From Actinoplanes flavus (lineage in GTDB: Bacteria; Actinomycetota; Actinomycetes; Mycobacteriales; Micromonosporaceae), in the NCBI RefSeq assembly GCF_017592555.1, contig NZ_JAGFNS010000012.1, forward strand, positions 186,001-250,000: a stretch of DNA of 64,000 bases. Direction: 5' to 3'. The translations under genes and the position numbers were made by a program. Positions 15,153 through 24,256 of the stretch are shown here, in pieces (the first letter of the stretch is position 1; the number at the start of each line of letters is the position of its first letter). The notes under the pieces were generated by a model. That model made no database searches. It was not told where the DNA came from and saw nothing but the letters and a program-made list of their open reading frames with translations.

Positions 15153-16610
15153 GTGGACCGTACCGCCGCCGTCGGCTCATCTCCCGACTCGGCTGGAGCC
15201 GGGGCGGGGGAGGAGCGTACGGCTTCGGGGCTGCCGTTGCGGCGGCCCAAGAAACCACCGCTCGAACCGGAAGGGGAACCGGTCTCGTGGTTCGGCGGCG
15301 CGCCGGACGACGGCCCGCTCTCGTCGCCGGTCGCGGCGCCGCCGCCCGAATCGGAGCCGTCGGAACCGTCGCCGCGTTCGGTGTCGTCACCGCCCGCGTT
15401 CGGCCCCGCGTCGCCGGCCGGGCCGGGGCGGACGTCCTTCGGCTTCAGTGACGGGCCGATCGGTCGATCCCGGACGGGGCGTGCGCCCGGTGAGGCCGAC
15501 ACCGTGGGGGCCGGGGAGCCGCCCGTGCGGGAGCGGTCGGCCGGCGGCTCGATGGGGGCCCTGGCGGCCGCCTCGGGCGCGCTGCCGGTGACCGGTGACG
15601 TGCCGCCCCTCCGGCGGCGGAGGAGCCGATCCGATGTGCCGTCGGAGGAACTGCCCGCCGTGCGCCGGACCGGAAGCACGGATCCGGCGCCGGCCTTCGC
15701 GGACCCGCAGCCGGTCGCCGAGCCGCCGGCTTTCGCGGAGCCGCCCGCGTGGGGTCCTATCGGGAGCCCGGCCGGGGAGATGTTCTGGAGTGGAGCGCGG
15801 GAGCAGCCGGCCACCGAGCCGGCCGTCCGGGGCGAGAACCCCGCGCCGGCTCCGTCCTCCGTCCGGCCGCGGCAGTCCCGGCTGGTCACCGCCGGCATGG
15901 CGCTGCTCGGCGTGGTGGCGCTGGCCGTCGTGACGTTCACCGGCGTCGTCTACTACACCGGCGATGACAACCAGATCAGCGACATGCTGCAGCTCGGGGG
16001 CGACCAGCGGGTGGTGACCGGGCCGCTGGAGTCGCGGACCATCGCCACGTTCGAGATGATGGCCGCCACCGACCGGGTGCGGTTGACCATCGCCGACCTG
16101 GGCGCCGACATGTACCGGATCAGTGCACCGGACAACGCCGGCATCCGGCCCAACGCCGAGTTCCGCGACGACCGGCTGCGGGTGGACGTGGCCCGGGACG
16201 AGACCGGCACCGGCGGCGAGGTGGAGGTCGTGCTGTCCGCGAAGGTGCGGTGGACCATCCGCTTCTCCGGCTACTCGGCCGAGCGGATCGTCGACCTCAG
16301 CCAGGGCCGGATCCGGGGTATCGAGATCGTCGGCGGCACCCGGCGGGCCGAGATGACCCTGGCCGACGCCTCCGGCACGGTACCCATGAAGATCACCGGC
16401 GGGATCGAGGAGCTGGTCCTGCGGGCGCCCAGCGGCAGCCCGGTCCGGGTCAAGGTCGGCGGTGGCGCCGGGACGGTGACGGCCGGCGCCCGGACCCTGC
16501 GGAACGTGGCGCCCGGGTCCACGCTCACGCCGAAGGACTGGACCAGCGGCAACCGGTACGACGTCGACGCGGCCGCCCCGATCACCCTGCTGACGGTCGA
16601 GACCGCCTGA
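15153..16610 (+). CDS. One-TM protein with disordered cytoplasmic region and beta-rich extracytoplasmic domain
   Basis: A 485-residue protein of unknown function. Residues 1-240 are Pro/Ser/Ala/Gly/Glu-rich and surely disordered. A single membrane helix follows at about 245-268 (MALLGVVALAVVTFTGVVYY). Residues 280-485 form a strand-rich domain with repeating short strands (DRVRLTIADLG, RIVDLSQGRIRGIEIVGG, RAEMTLADASG), resembling DUF4097-like beta-solenoids. The start is GTG 15153 with GGAGG. The extracytoplasmic domain suggests surface or signal sensing; the upstream response regulator may act with it. The stop codon lies in the terminator. Confidence 0.65.
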   Translation: MDRTAAVGSSPDSAGAGAGEERTASGLPLRRPKKPPLEPEGEPVSWFGGAPDDGPLSSPVAAPPPESEPSEPSPRSVSSPPAFGPASPAGPGRTSFGFSDGPIGRSRTGRAPGEADTVGAGEPPVRERSAGGSMGALAAASGALPVTGDVPPLRRRRSRSDVPSEELPAVRRTGSTDPAPAFADPQPVAEPPAFAEPPAWGPIGSPAGEMFWSGAREQPATEPAVRGENPAPAPSSVRPRQSRLVTAGMALLGVVALAVVTFTGVVYYTGDDNQISDMLQLGGDQRVVTGPLESRTIATFEMMAATDRVRLTIADLGADMYRISAPDNAGIRPNAEFRDDRLRVDVARDETGTGGEVEVVLSAKVRWTIRFSGYSAERIVDLSQGRIRGIEIVGGTRRAEMTLADASGTVPMKITGGIEELVLRAPSGSPVRVKVGGGAGTVTAGARTLRNVAPGSTLTPKDWTSGNRYDVDAAAPITLLTVETA

Positions 16611-16630
16611 CCGTCCGGTCAGGCGGTCTC
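16599..16630. terminator. Perfect 15-bp bidirectional terminator
   Basis: Arms GAGACCGCCTGACCG and CGGTCAGGCGGTCTC around a two-base loop. The first arm includes the last codons and stop of the one-TM gene, and the hairpin lies 28 bases past the convergent serA stop. Confidence 0.85.
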
Positions 16631-16657
16631 ACACCGCTGAGTTTCGCCGGTGGGGTG

Positions 16658-17887
16658 TCAGTTCAGAACGCGCAGGCGGACGGTCTGCTCCATGGCACGG
16701 AGCTGGTCGAGCACCTCGTCGCTGTAGCCGCGGGCGATGTCGGTGATGAGGTAGCCGAACTCGCCGCGGGTGCTGAGCATCTGGCCCTCGACGTTGACGC
16801 CGTGCTCGGCGAGGATCCGGTTGACCTGCGCCAGCACGCCCGGCGTGTTCTTGTGCATGTGCACGATGCGGTGCATGCCGGGCAGCTCGGGCAGGGTCAC
16901 GCCGGGCAGGTTCACGCTCAGCGTGGTGTTGCCCTCGGTCACGAACTTGGCCAGCTTGTTCGCCACGAAGCCGCCGATGTCGGACTGGGCCTCCTCGGTC
17001 GAACCGCCGATGTGCGGGGTGAGGATCACGTTCGGCAGGCCGCGCAGCTCGGACAGGAACTCGTCGCCGCGGCCCTTCGGCTCGGTGGGGAAGACGTCGA
17101 CCGCGGCGCCGGCCAGGTGGCCGCTCTGCAGCGCGTCCCGCAGGGCCAGATGGTCGACCACGATGCCGCGGGACAGGTTGAGGAACAGGCTGCCCGGCCG
17201 CATCTTGGCGAACTGCTCGGCGCCGAAGAAACCGGCGTTGCCGGGCCGGCCGTCCACGTGCAGGGTGACGATGTCGCTGGACTCCAGCAGCTCGTCCAGG
17301 CTGGCGCAGCGGTGCGCGTTGCTCAGCGCCAGCTTGTCGGCGGTGTCGTAGAACGAGACCGACATGCCGAGGTTCTCCGCGAGCACCGACAGCTGGGTGC
17401 CGATGTTGCCGTAGCCGACGATGCCGAGGCGGCGGCCGCGGATCTCGTGGGCGCCGTCGGCCGACTTGTCCCAGACGCCGGAGTGCATCAGCGTGTTCTT
17501 CTCGGTGAGCCGCCGGGTCAGCGCGATGATCTCGGCGATCGCCAGCTCCACCACGGAGCGGGTGTTGGAGAACGGCGCGTTGAAGACCGCGACGCCGCCG
17601 GCGGTGGCGGCCGGCAGGTCGATCTGGTCGGTGCCGATGCAGAACGCACCGATCGCGACCAGGCTGTCGGCCGCCTCCAGCACCTTCGCCGTCACCTGGC
17701 TCTTGGACCGGACGCCGAGCAGCTGCACTCCGGAGATGCGGTCGATCAGCTCGACCTCGTCGAGCGCGTTGCGCAGGGACTCGACCTGGAATCCGTCCTC
17801 CTCGAGCCGGGAGACGGCGTCGGGGTGGATGCTCTCGAGAAGCAGGACACGCACCTTGGGCTGGTCGATCATCATCTTCCGTTCCAT
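16658..17887 (-). CDS. serA: D-3-phosphoglycerate dehydrogenase
   Basis: Catalyses NAD-dependent oxidation of 3-phosphoglycerate, the first step of serine synthesis. The 409-residue protein has the short (E. coli-type) layout: substrate domain, NAD-binding domain with VGYGNIGTQL, catalytic Arg in NLSRGIVVD and His in TPHIGGST, then a C-terminal ACT domain from about 335 (RIVHMHKNTPGVLAQVNRILAEHG) that binds serine for feedback inhibition. The ATG at 17887 (MERK) is used; ATG 17875 (MMID), closer to a GGAAG sequence, is as likely. Monocistronic. Confidence 0.93.
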   Translation of the reverse strand: MERKMMIDQPKVRVLLLESIHPDAVSRLEEDGFQVESLRNALDEVELIDRISGVQLLGVRSKSQVTAKVLEAADSLVAIGAFCIGTDQIDLPAATAGGVAVFNAPFSNTRSVVELAIAEIIALTRRLTEKNTLMHSGVWDKSADGAHEIRGRRLGIVGYGNIGTQLSVLAENLGMSVSFYDTADKLALSNAHRCASLDELLESSDIVTLHVDGRPGNAGFFGAEQFAKMRPGSLFLNLSRGIVVDHLALRDALQSGHLAGAAVDVFPTEPKGRGDEFLSELRGLPNVILTPHIGGSTEEAQSDIGGFVANKLAKFVTEGNTTLSVNLPGVTLPELPGMHRIVHMHKNTPGVLAQVNRILAEHGVNVEGQMLSTRGEFGYLITDIARGYSDEVLDQLRAMEQTVRLRVLN

Positions 17888-18001
17888 GTTTCGGTTGGCC
17901 GCCCGGGCCGCCACGCCGAAGCCCAGTTCAGGGCGTCCAGCCTAGTCCTCCGGCATGCCGGGTCCGGTGCGGTGTGCTTGAGGTCCCATCTACCGGTCAA
18001 C

Positions 18002-18018
18002 CCCGTAACTGTTACGGG
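18002..18018. promoter_or_regulatory. Perfect 8-bp inverted repeat between the APH gene and serA
   Basis: CCCGTAAC-T-GTTACGGG in the gap between the kinase stop (18107) and the serA start. On the minus strand it is followed by GTTGACC, which could be a -35 element. It may end the kinase transcript or act as an operator for serA; the sequence alone does not decide. Confidence 0.45.
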
Positions 18019-18106
18019 ACGGCCGCGGGTGTGGTTCAGTCCGGTTTCACGGCGGCGACGCTAACGAGGGAACCTTTCTTTTTCCTTGCACCGTCGCGTG
18101 TCCCGG

Positions 18107-19036
18107 TCAGTCGCCGAGGGCGTCGCGCAGCCAGGGCAGCAGGGCGTCGCCCTGGAAGCGCTGGAAGGCGCGGACCGTCGGCAGGCCCGGTGGTGGCGCG
18201 AGACGGGAGCGGTGCTGGAAGTAGGCGGCGGCGCCCGCGACCACCCCCACCACGGCGTCGTGGTCGACGCCGGCGAGCAGCGGGCCGGGGTCGCCGCCGT
18301 GCACGATCACGTTGATCGCCAGCAGCGTGGCGTCGAGCCAGGCGGGGCCCACGCAGCCCCACGGCCAGTCGATGAAGACCAGCCGGCCGTCGGCCCGGAC
18401 CAGGATGTTGTCGGCCCGCAGATCGGTGTGCACCATGGTGTGCCCGCCGGACAGCGCGGCGATGCCGTGGTCGGCGGCCGCGCGCAGCGCGCCGAGCCGG
18501 CCCGCGGCCCAGGGGTCGAGGTCGTCCGGCGGCGCGACGGCGATCAGGTCCCACGAGGCGAAGTCGGCGGCGAGGCGGCCGGCCGCCGTCGGCAGGCCGG
18601 GCACCGGCGCCGGGGTGAGCGCGCCGGCCAGGTCCCGCAGCGCGGCCGCGGCCGCGTCGATGTCGCCGGCCAGCCACGGGACGCGCGGGTGGGTGCCCGC
18701 CACGTCCTCCAGCACCAGGACCACCCAGGTGCCGTCGTCGAAGCCGCCCAGCATCCGCGGCACCGGCGCGTGCTCCGGCAGGGCGGCGGTGATCCGCAGC
18801 TCGCGCCGGGCGAGATCGGCCGACTCCTGGTTGAGCGCCGGGGTGACGGCCTTGACGAACGCCCGTGCCCCGGACGCGGTACGGACCCGGTCGGCGGTGC
18901 CGGGGGAGAAGCCACCCGGCTGGGAGACCGCCGCGACGACCGGGCCACCGCCGATGATCTCCTCCACCGCGTGCTGGACCGGGCCGGGCAGATCCGCCCA
19001 GCCGATGCGGGTGCCACCCGCCGCCGCCGTCGTCAT
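18107..19036 (-). CDS. Aminoglycoside phosphotransferase (APH)-fold kinase
   Basis: A 309-residue protein-kinase-like small-molecule kinase. The catalytic loop MVHTDLRADNILV holds the HxD....N triad and FIDWPWGCVGP is the DFG-equivalent metal site. GGFSPGTADRVRTASG is the nucleotide loop. Such proteins include antibiotic, choline and sugar kinases; resistance cannot be inferred without a substrate. I start at ATG 19036; a longer frame to 19087 has no conserved residues. Single gene, divergent from the DMT transporter. Confidence 0.85.
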   Translation of the reverse strand: MTTAAAGGTRIGWADLPGPVQHAVEEIIGGGPVVAAVSQPGGFSPGTADRVRTASGARAFVKAVTPALNQESADLARRELRITAALPEHAPVPRMLGGFDDGTWVVLVLEDVAGTHPRVPWLAGDIDAAAAALRDLAGALTPAPVPGLPTAAGRLAADFASWDLIAVAPPDDLDPWAAGRLGALRAAADHGIAALSGGHTMVHTDLRADNILVRADGRLVFIDWPWGCVGPAWLDATLLAINVIVHGGDPGPLLAGVDHDAVVGVVAGAAAYFQHRSRLAPPPGLPTVRAFQRFQGDALLPWLRDALGD

Positions 19037-19241
19037 GCCGGGGATCGTGGCAGGCCGTGGACGGCCCGCGAAACAGGTTTTCGCCACCGGGGCGGGGTCC
19101 GGCAGCCGCGACGGAACCGGGTTATCGCCGACGATTCCGGGTAGATCCTGCCGGTTCGGGGCGATCCGATGCGGTCGGCGCTCGGTATCGTCGATGGTAA
19201 GGACCGGTTCCGGTCGGCCGCGCGACAGCGAGGTGGGGGCG

Positions 19242-20105
19242 ATGGGATCGCTGGGGTGGGCCGTCGTGCTCTCCGTGCTGTCCGCGGCCGCCTACGCCGG
19301 CGCCGCGGTGGCGCAGGAGAGGCTGGCCGGGCGCGGGCATCGCGGCCGGTCCCGGTGGGCGGTCGCGCTGCTGCTCACCGGGGCCGGGGTGGCGCTGCAC
19401 GTGCTGGCGCTGAATTTCGGCACGGTCGCCGTGGTGCAGGCCCTGGGCACGCTGACCCTGCTGTTCGCGCTGCCCATCCAGGTGATCCGCTATCACACCC
19501 GGCTCAGCCGGGCGGCCTGGCTGGAGGCGGCCATGACGGTGGCCGGACTGGCGCTGATCCTGTCGCTGTCGGTGGAGTCGGAGGCGCCGGCGCTGCTCAC
19601 CGAACCGGCGGTGGAGGTGGTCGGTGCGATCACCGCCGGGGTGGTGTTCGCCTGCTCGCTGGCCGGGTGGCGGTCCGGTCCGCGGATGCGGGCGGTGCTG
19701 CTCGCGGCGGCCGCCGGCGCGGCCTTCGGGATCGCCTCGGTGCTGTCGAAGGCGGTGCTGGCGGCCTTCACCACCGGCGGGCTCGCGGCGGTGTCCGTGA
19801 CCGCCGCGACGCTGGTCGGCGCGTTCTCGGTCACCGGCTACGCGATCGGCCAGCTGTCCTATCGCGGGGCCGGGCTGGCCGCGCCGCTGGCCACGGTGAG
19901 CGTGACGAACCCGCTGGTCGCGGCGTTCGCCGGCGCGGTCCTGTTCGAGGAGAGCGCCCGGTTCGGGGCGGCCGGGCTGATCGCCGTCGCCGCCGCGGCG
20001 CTGATCATGGGGTGGGGCGTGGTGGGGCTGGCGCGGCGGTCCGCCGCCTCGTCCGGGAGCGGGGTCCCGGAACCGGTCAGGGGGCCCGGGGCAGAAGGAC
20101 GGTGA
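19242..20105 (+). CDS. DMT-superfamily transporter (EamA-like)
   Basis: A 287-residue membrane protein with about ten hydrophobic helices in two related halves, the usual drug/metabolite transporter layout. The second half shows the EamA-like ending GAGLAAPLATVSVTNPLVAAFAGAVLFEE. The substrate is unknown. ATG 19242 is preceded by GAGGTGGGGGCG. The last 29 bases overlap the sensor kinase gene on the other strand. Confidence 0.8.
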   Translation: MGSLGWAVVLSVLSAAAYAGAAVAQERLAGRGHRGRSRWAVALLLTGAGVALHVLALNFGTVAVVQALGTLTLLFALPIQVIRYHTRLSRAAWLEAAMTVAGLALILSLSVESEAPALLTEPAVEVVGAITAGVVFACSLAGWRSGPRMRAVLLAAAAGAAFGIASVLSKAVLAAFTTGGLAAVSVTAATLVGAFSVTGYAIGQLSYRGAGLAAPLATVSVTNPLVAAFAGAVLFEESARFGAAGLIAVAAAALIMGWGVVGLARRSAASSGSGVPEPVRGPGAEGR

Positions 20106-21204
20106 CGATCAGCCCGCCCTCGTCGCGGGCGTCGGCGTGGACCCGGCCGTGATGTGCCTCGACGACCGACCGGACGATCGACAGGCCCAGCCCGGCGCCC
20201 GGCCCGGCCAGGCGTTCCCGGTGGTAGCGGTGGAACGGCTGGAAGAGGCCGGGCACCTCGTAGCGGGGGACCACCGGGCCGGAGTTGACGACCCGTAGCT
20301 CCACCCAGCCGTCCGGCCGGGTCCGGGTGGACACCCGCACCCAGCCGTTCTCCGGCACGTTGTGGCGGACGCCGTTCTCCACCAGGTTCTGCACCAGGCG
20401 TTCCAGCAGCACCGGGTCGCCGAGCACGGCCGCCTCGCCCGGTTCGGCGACGACCTTGACGGTGTCCGCGACGGCCACGTGGTCGACGATGTCGGCGAGG
20501 TCCACGTAGGAACGCTCGGTCACCTCGCGTTCCGAGCGGGCCAGCAGCAGCAGACCGTCGATCAGCCGGCCGTGCCGTTCGTTGATGGCCAGCAGCGTGG
20601 TCCCGAGCTGCCGGACCTCGGGTGAGGCGGTCTCCGGTTCCAGCGCCACCTCCAGCAGCGTCCGGTTCAGGGTGAGCGGGGTGCGCAGCTCGTGCGAGGC
20701 GTTCGCGATGAACCGCCGCTGCCCGTCGAGCGACCGGTCCAGCCGGGCCAGCATCAGGTCGAACGTGTCGGCCAGCTGCTTCAGCTCGTCGTTCGGCCCG
20801 TCCAGGGCGATCCGCTCGTGCAGGCCACGGTCGGCGGCGGGCGACTCGGCGATGCGCCGGGCCGTCTCGGTGATGGTGTGCAGCGGGTGCAGCATCCGGC
20901 CGGCGATCAACCAGCCCAGCGCGATCGTCGCGGCGCTCACCACGGCCAGCGCGATCGCTCCCTGGGTCAGCACCGTGTACAGGGTGCCGGCCTGGAACCC
21001 CTCCACGGTCTGCCGGGTGACGGCGTCGGGAGGCGCGGCGCCCCCCGCCTCCAGCTTGACCGATTCCCCGGCGATGTTGCCCTCGAACACCATGGGCGCC
21101 CGCCGGTCGATCAGGATGTAGATGACCGCCAGCAGCACCATCCCGGCGGCCACGAACAGGCCGCCGTAGACGAGGGTGAGACGGCCGCGCACGGTGAGTC
21201 TCAT
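20077..21204 (-). CDS. Two-component sensor histidine kinase
   Basis: A 375-residue HAMP-type kinase. Helix 1 is at about 12-32, an extracytoplasmic loop of roughly 50 residues follows, helix 2 is at 83-102, then HAMP (to about 150) and the H-box with His171 in ANASHELRTPL. The N-box (QNLVENGVRHN) and the G-box (GAGLGLSIV) are intact. The start ATG overlaps the stop of the response regulator (ATGA), so the pair is coupled. The divergent export operon at 21981 is its most likely target. Confidence 0.92.
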   Translation of the reverse strand: MRLTVRGRLTLVYGGLFVAAGMVLLAVIYILIDRRAPMVFEGNIAGESVKLEAGGAAPPDAVTRQTVEGFQAGTLYTVLTQGAIALAVVSAATIALGWLIAGRMLHPLHTITETARRIAESPAADRGLHERIALDGPNDELKQLADTFDLMLARLDRSLDGQRRFIANASHELRTPLTLNRTLLEVALEPETASPEVRQLGTTLLAINERHGRLIDGLLLLARSEREVTERSYVDLADIVDHVAVADTVKVVAEPGEAAVLGDPVLLERLVQNLVENGVRHNVPENGWVRVSTRTRPDGWVELRVVNSGPVVPRYEVPGLFQPFHRYHRERLAGPGAGLGLSIVRSVVEAHHGRVHADARDEGGLIVTVLLPRAP

Positions 21205-21857
21205 CGGATCCGGTACCCCACTCCCGGCTCGGTCAGCACCACCGGCGGATCGCCCAGTTTGCGGCGCAACTTGAGGATCGTCATCCGTACGGCGTGGGTG
21301 AACGGGTCGGCGTTCTCGTCCCACGCCTTCTCCAGCAGCATCTCGGCCGACACCGCGGTGCCGTCGGCGCGCAGCAGTTCGGCGAGCACGGCGAACTCCT
21401 TGCGCGACAGCGGCACGTACCGGCCGTCGCGGTGCACCTCCCGCCGGTACGGGTCGAGGCTGATCCCGGCCCGGCGCAGCACCGGCGGGGCGGCCGGCCG
21501 GGCGCGCCGCCCCAGCGCCGCGACCCGCGCCGACAGCTCCCGGAAGGCGAACGGCTTCGGCAGGTAGTCGTCGGCGCCGAGGGCCAGCCCGGACACCCGG
21601 TCGTCGATCCCGGCCGCGGCGGTCAGCATCAGCACCCGGATGTCGGCCTTGCGCTCGGCGAGCACCTCGCACACCTTGTCGCCGTGCACCACCGGCACGT
21701 CCCGGTCGAGGACCACCACGTCGTAGTCGTTGACGTCGATGCGTTCCAGTGCGGAACCGCCGTCGTAGACGACGTCGACCGCGTGCGCCTCGCGCCGCAG
21801 GCCCTGCGCCACCGCGTCGGCGAGCAGGGGCTCGTCTTCCACCACCAGGATCCGCAT
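21201..21857 (-). CDS. OmpR/PhoB-family response regulator
   Basis: A 218-residue transcription factor: receiver domain with the acidic pair Glu7-Asp8, phosphoacceptor Asp51 and Lys101-region KPF, then a winged-helix domain from about 125 with LSRKEFAVLAELLRADG and VGYRIR at the end. The gene precedes and overlaps its kinase. The 123-base gap to the divergent lipoprotein gene carries the promoters of both operons, and control of that export system is a reasonable inference. Confidence 0.93.
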   Translation of the reverse strand: MRILVVEDEPLLADAVAQGLRREAHAVDVVYDGGSALERIDVNDYDVVVLDRDVPVVHGDKVCEVLAERKADIRVLMLTAAAGIDDRVSGLALGADDYLPKPFAFRELSARVAALGRRARPAAPPVLRRAGISLDPYRREVHRDGRYVPLSRKEFAVLAELLRADGTAVSAEMLLEKAWDENADPFTHAVRMTILKLRRKLGDPPVVLTEPGVGYRIR

Positions 21858-21980
21858 GCCTCCATCTTGAACCGGATCGCTGTCAACTCGGCGTCATCGT
21901 TTTCCGTGACGGCCGGGATACGCGCTCACCGCTTGACTTCGGGGCGTGGCGGCCGACCGGCCGCCGGCTGAGGAGACGAG

Positions 21981-22544
21981 ATGAGAACCAGGACGGTGCT
22001 CGCGCTCGGCGTCCTGCTCGCGGTGATGACGGCGGGATGCTCGGCGGGCCAGGACGAGAATCCGGGAGTAGCCACCGCCGTCAGCGGCGATCCAGGCCCG
22101 GTGAGCAGCGCGGCGGCCGACACCGGCCCCGACCCGGATGCCTCGCTCAAGTACGCCAAGTGCATGCGCGAACAGGGGCTGGAGTGGTTCCCGGACCCGA
22201 AAGCCGACGGCCGGATGGAGGTCGCGGTCCCGCAGGGCACCGACATGGACGCCATGGACAAGGCGGACAAGGCGTGCAAGAAGTTCCTGCCCAACGGCGG
22301 CGAGCCCCCGCCGCGCTCGGCCGAGGACATCGAACAGGAACGCAAGTTCGCCCAGTGCATGCGCGACAACGGGGTGAGCAACTATCCCGACCCGAACGAG
22401 AACGGCGAGATCGCCATCGACGGCTCGAAGCTCGGCACCGGCCCCGGCGACCCCACCTTCGACGCCGCCGAGAAGGCGTGCGCCAAGTACCACAACGGTC
22501 AGGGAACCCGCAGCGAGCACCACGAGGGCGGGGGGACGACGTGA
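21981..22544 (+). CDS. Secreted lipoprotein with duplicated CMR-PDP motif
   Basis: A 187-residue lipoprotein: signal peptide with lipobox MTAGC (Cys20), so it is anchored to the outer face of the membrane. The mature part carries two related segments, KYAKCMREQGLEWFPDP and KFAQCMRDNGVSNYPDP, each followed by an acidic stretch and a later KAC motif; the cysteines probably form disulfides. Such proteins commonly precede MacA/MacB-type exporters in actinobacteria. Its stop overlaps the adaptor start (GTGA). Function is unproven. Confidence 0.82.
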   Translation: MRTRTVLALGVLLAVMTAGCSAGQDENPGVATAVSGDPGPVSSAAADTGPDPDASLKYAKCMREQGLEWFPDPKADGRMEVAVPQGTDMDAMDKADKACKKFLPNGGEPPPRSAEDIEQERKFAQCMRDNGVSNYPDPNENGEIAIDGSKLGTGPGDPTFDAAEKACAKYHNGQGTRSEHHEGGGTT

Positions 22545-23599
22545 GCCGGAAATGGACGACGACCGCGGTGGCGGTGGTCCTGGTGACGGGCGGCGCGGCC
22601 GCGTTCCTGCTGGCCGGCGGCCTGCCGGAGAGCGAGGGCAACGGCGCGCGGGCGAGCAGCGCCGCCGGCCCGGCGACCGCGGACATCACCCGGCAGACAC
22701 TGATCGACAGGGAACGCCACGACGGCTCCCTCGGGTACGGCGACGCCGTGAGCCTCACCACCCGGCTGTCCGGCACCGTGACCTGGCTGCCCACCGAAGG
22801 CGCCACCATCAAACGGGGCAAACCGCTCTACAAGCTCGACAACGACCCGGTGGTCCTGCTGTACGGGCCCCTGCCGGCGTACCGCGCGCTCTCCCCGGGA
22901 CTCGACGGCCCCGACGTGAAGCAGTTCGAGAGAAACCTGTGGGCACTCGGCTACCGCGGCTTCACCGTCGACGGCGACTACACCTCGTCGACGGCGTCCG
23001 CGGTCGAGGACTGGCAGGAGGACCTCGGCCTCGACGAGACCGGCACCGTCGAACTGGGCCGCATCGTCTACGCCACCGGCGCGATCCGGGTCGCCGACCG
23101 GTCCGTCGACGTCGGCGCGACCGCCCAGCCCGGCACCGAACTGGTCACCACCACCGGAACCGGGCGCGTCGCCACGGTCGAACTCGAGATGAGCGACCAG
23201 CGGCTGGCCAAGAAGGGCACCAAGGTCGAGGTGACCCTGCCGGACGGCAAGACCGTTCCCGGCCACATCTCCGGCGTGGAGAGCACCGTCGAAACGGCCG
23301 ACAACCCCACCGAGGAGGACCGGACCACGCTCAACGTGACGATCGGGTTCGACCAGGCCCCACAAGGCCTCGACGAAGCGGCGGTGGGCGTACAGTTCGT
23401 CTCCTCCCAGCGGGAGAACGTCCTCACCGTGCCGGTCAACGCCCTGCTCTCGCTCGCCGAAGGCGGATATGGGCTGCAGGTCGTCGACGGCGCCGGCAGC
23501 CGCATCGTGGCGGTCGAGACCGGCCTGTTCGCCGACGGCCGCGTCGAGATCACCGGCGACGGCCTCACCGAGGGCATGAAGGTGGGTGTCCCGGCATGA
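22541..23599 (+). CDS. MacA-like membrane-fusion adaptor with peptidoglycan-binding domain
   Basis: A 352-residue protein with an N-terminal membrane anchor or signal (about 7-27), a lipoyl-like barrel region (SLTTRLSGTVTWLPTEGATIKRGKPLYKLD), then a peptidoglycan-binding helical domain at about 120-175 (LDGPDVKQFERNLWALGY), and beta-domains typical of RND/ABC efflux adaptors. It probably links the ABC exporter to the cell wall layer or accepts the substrate. The GTG start is coupled to the lipoprotein gene and its stop overlaps the ATPase ATG. Confidence 0.85.
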   Translation: MSRKWTTTAVAVVLVTGGAAAFLLAGGLPESEGNGARASSAAGPATADITRQTLIDRERHDGSLGYGDAVSLTTRLSGTVTWLPTEGATIKRGKPLYKLDNDPVVLLYGPLPAYRALSPGLDGPDVKQFERNLWALGYRGFTVDGDYTSSTASAVEDWQEDLGLDETGTVELGRIVYATGAIRVADRSVDVGATAQPGTELVTTTGTGRVATVELEMSDQRLAKKGTKVEVTLPDGKTVPGHISGVESTVETADNPTEEDRTTLNVTIGFDQAPQGLDEAAVGVQFVSSQRENVLTVPVNALLSLAEGGYGLQVVDGAGSRIVAVETGLFADGRVEITGDGLTEGMKVGVPA

Positions 23600-24255
23600 G
23601 CCCGGTCATCGAGCTCGCCGAGGTCACCAAGAGCTACCCGGGCGGGGTCCACGCGCTGCGCTCGGTCGACCTCAGCGTCGAGCCGGGTGAGCTGATCGCC
23701 ATCGTCGGCCCGTCCGGCTCCGGCAAATCCACCATGCTCAACGTCATCGGCACCCTCGACCGGCCCACCACCGGCACCGTCCGCATCGACGGGCACGACG
23801 TGGCGCGGCTCTCCGACCGGCAGCTCTCCGCCCTGCGGGCGAGCCGGATCGGATTCGTCTTCCAGTCCTTCCACCTGGCCCCCGGCCGGGACGCGGTCGC
23901 CAACGTCGCCGACGGGCTCCTCTACGCCGGACTGCCGAAGCGGGAACGGGAACGGCGTGCCAGAGCCGCCCTCGTCCGGGTCGGTCTCGGCGACCGGCTC
24001 GGGCACCGCCCCCACCAGCTGTCCGGCGGCGAACGGCAGCGGGTCGCCGTCGCCCGCGCCGTCGCCGGCGACCCCACCGTGCTCCTCGCCGACGAACCCA
24101 CCGGAAACCTCGACACCGCCTCCGGCCAGGGCGTCATGGACCTGCTGCGGGAACTCAACGCGGCCGGCACCACCGTCCTGGTCATCACCCACGACCACGA
24201 CATCGCCGGCACCCTGCCCCGGCAGGTGCCGATGCGTGACGGGCAGGTGGTCTGA
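23596..24255 (+). CDS. ABC transporter ATPase, MacB/LolD type
   Basis: A 219-residue ATPase with Walker A GPSGSGKST, Q-loop VFQSFHLAPG, signature LSGGERQRVAVARA, Walker B VLLADEPTGNLD and the H-loop ITHDHD. Sequence and length match the FtsE/LolD/MacB branch that works with FtsX-like permeases as mechanotransmission exporters. Starts four bases into the adaptor stop (ATGA) and is followed at one base by the permease. Confidence 0.95.
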   Translation: MSPVIELAEVTKSYPGGVHALRSVDLSVEPGELIAIVGPSGSGKSTMLNVIGTLDRPTTGTVRIDGHDVARLSDRQLSALRASRIGFVFQSFHLAPGRDAVANVADGLLYAGLPKRERERRARAALVRVGLGDRLGHRPHQLSGGERQRVAVARAVAGDPTVLLADEPTGNLDTASGQGVMDLLRELNAAGTTVLVITHDHDIAGTLPRQVPMRDGQVV

Positions 24256-24256
24256 G

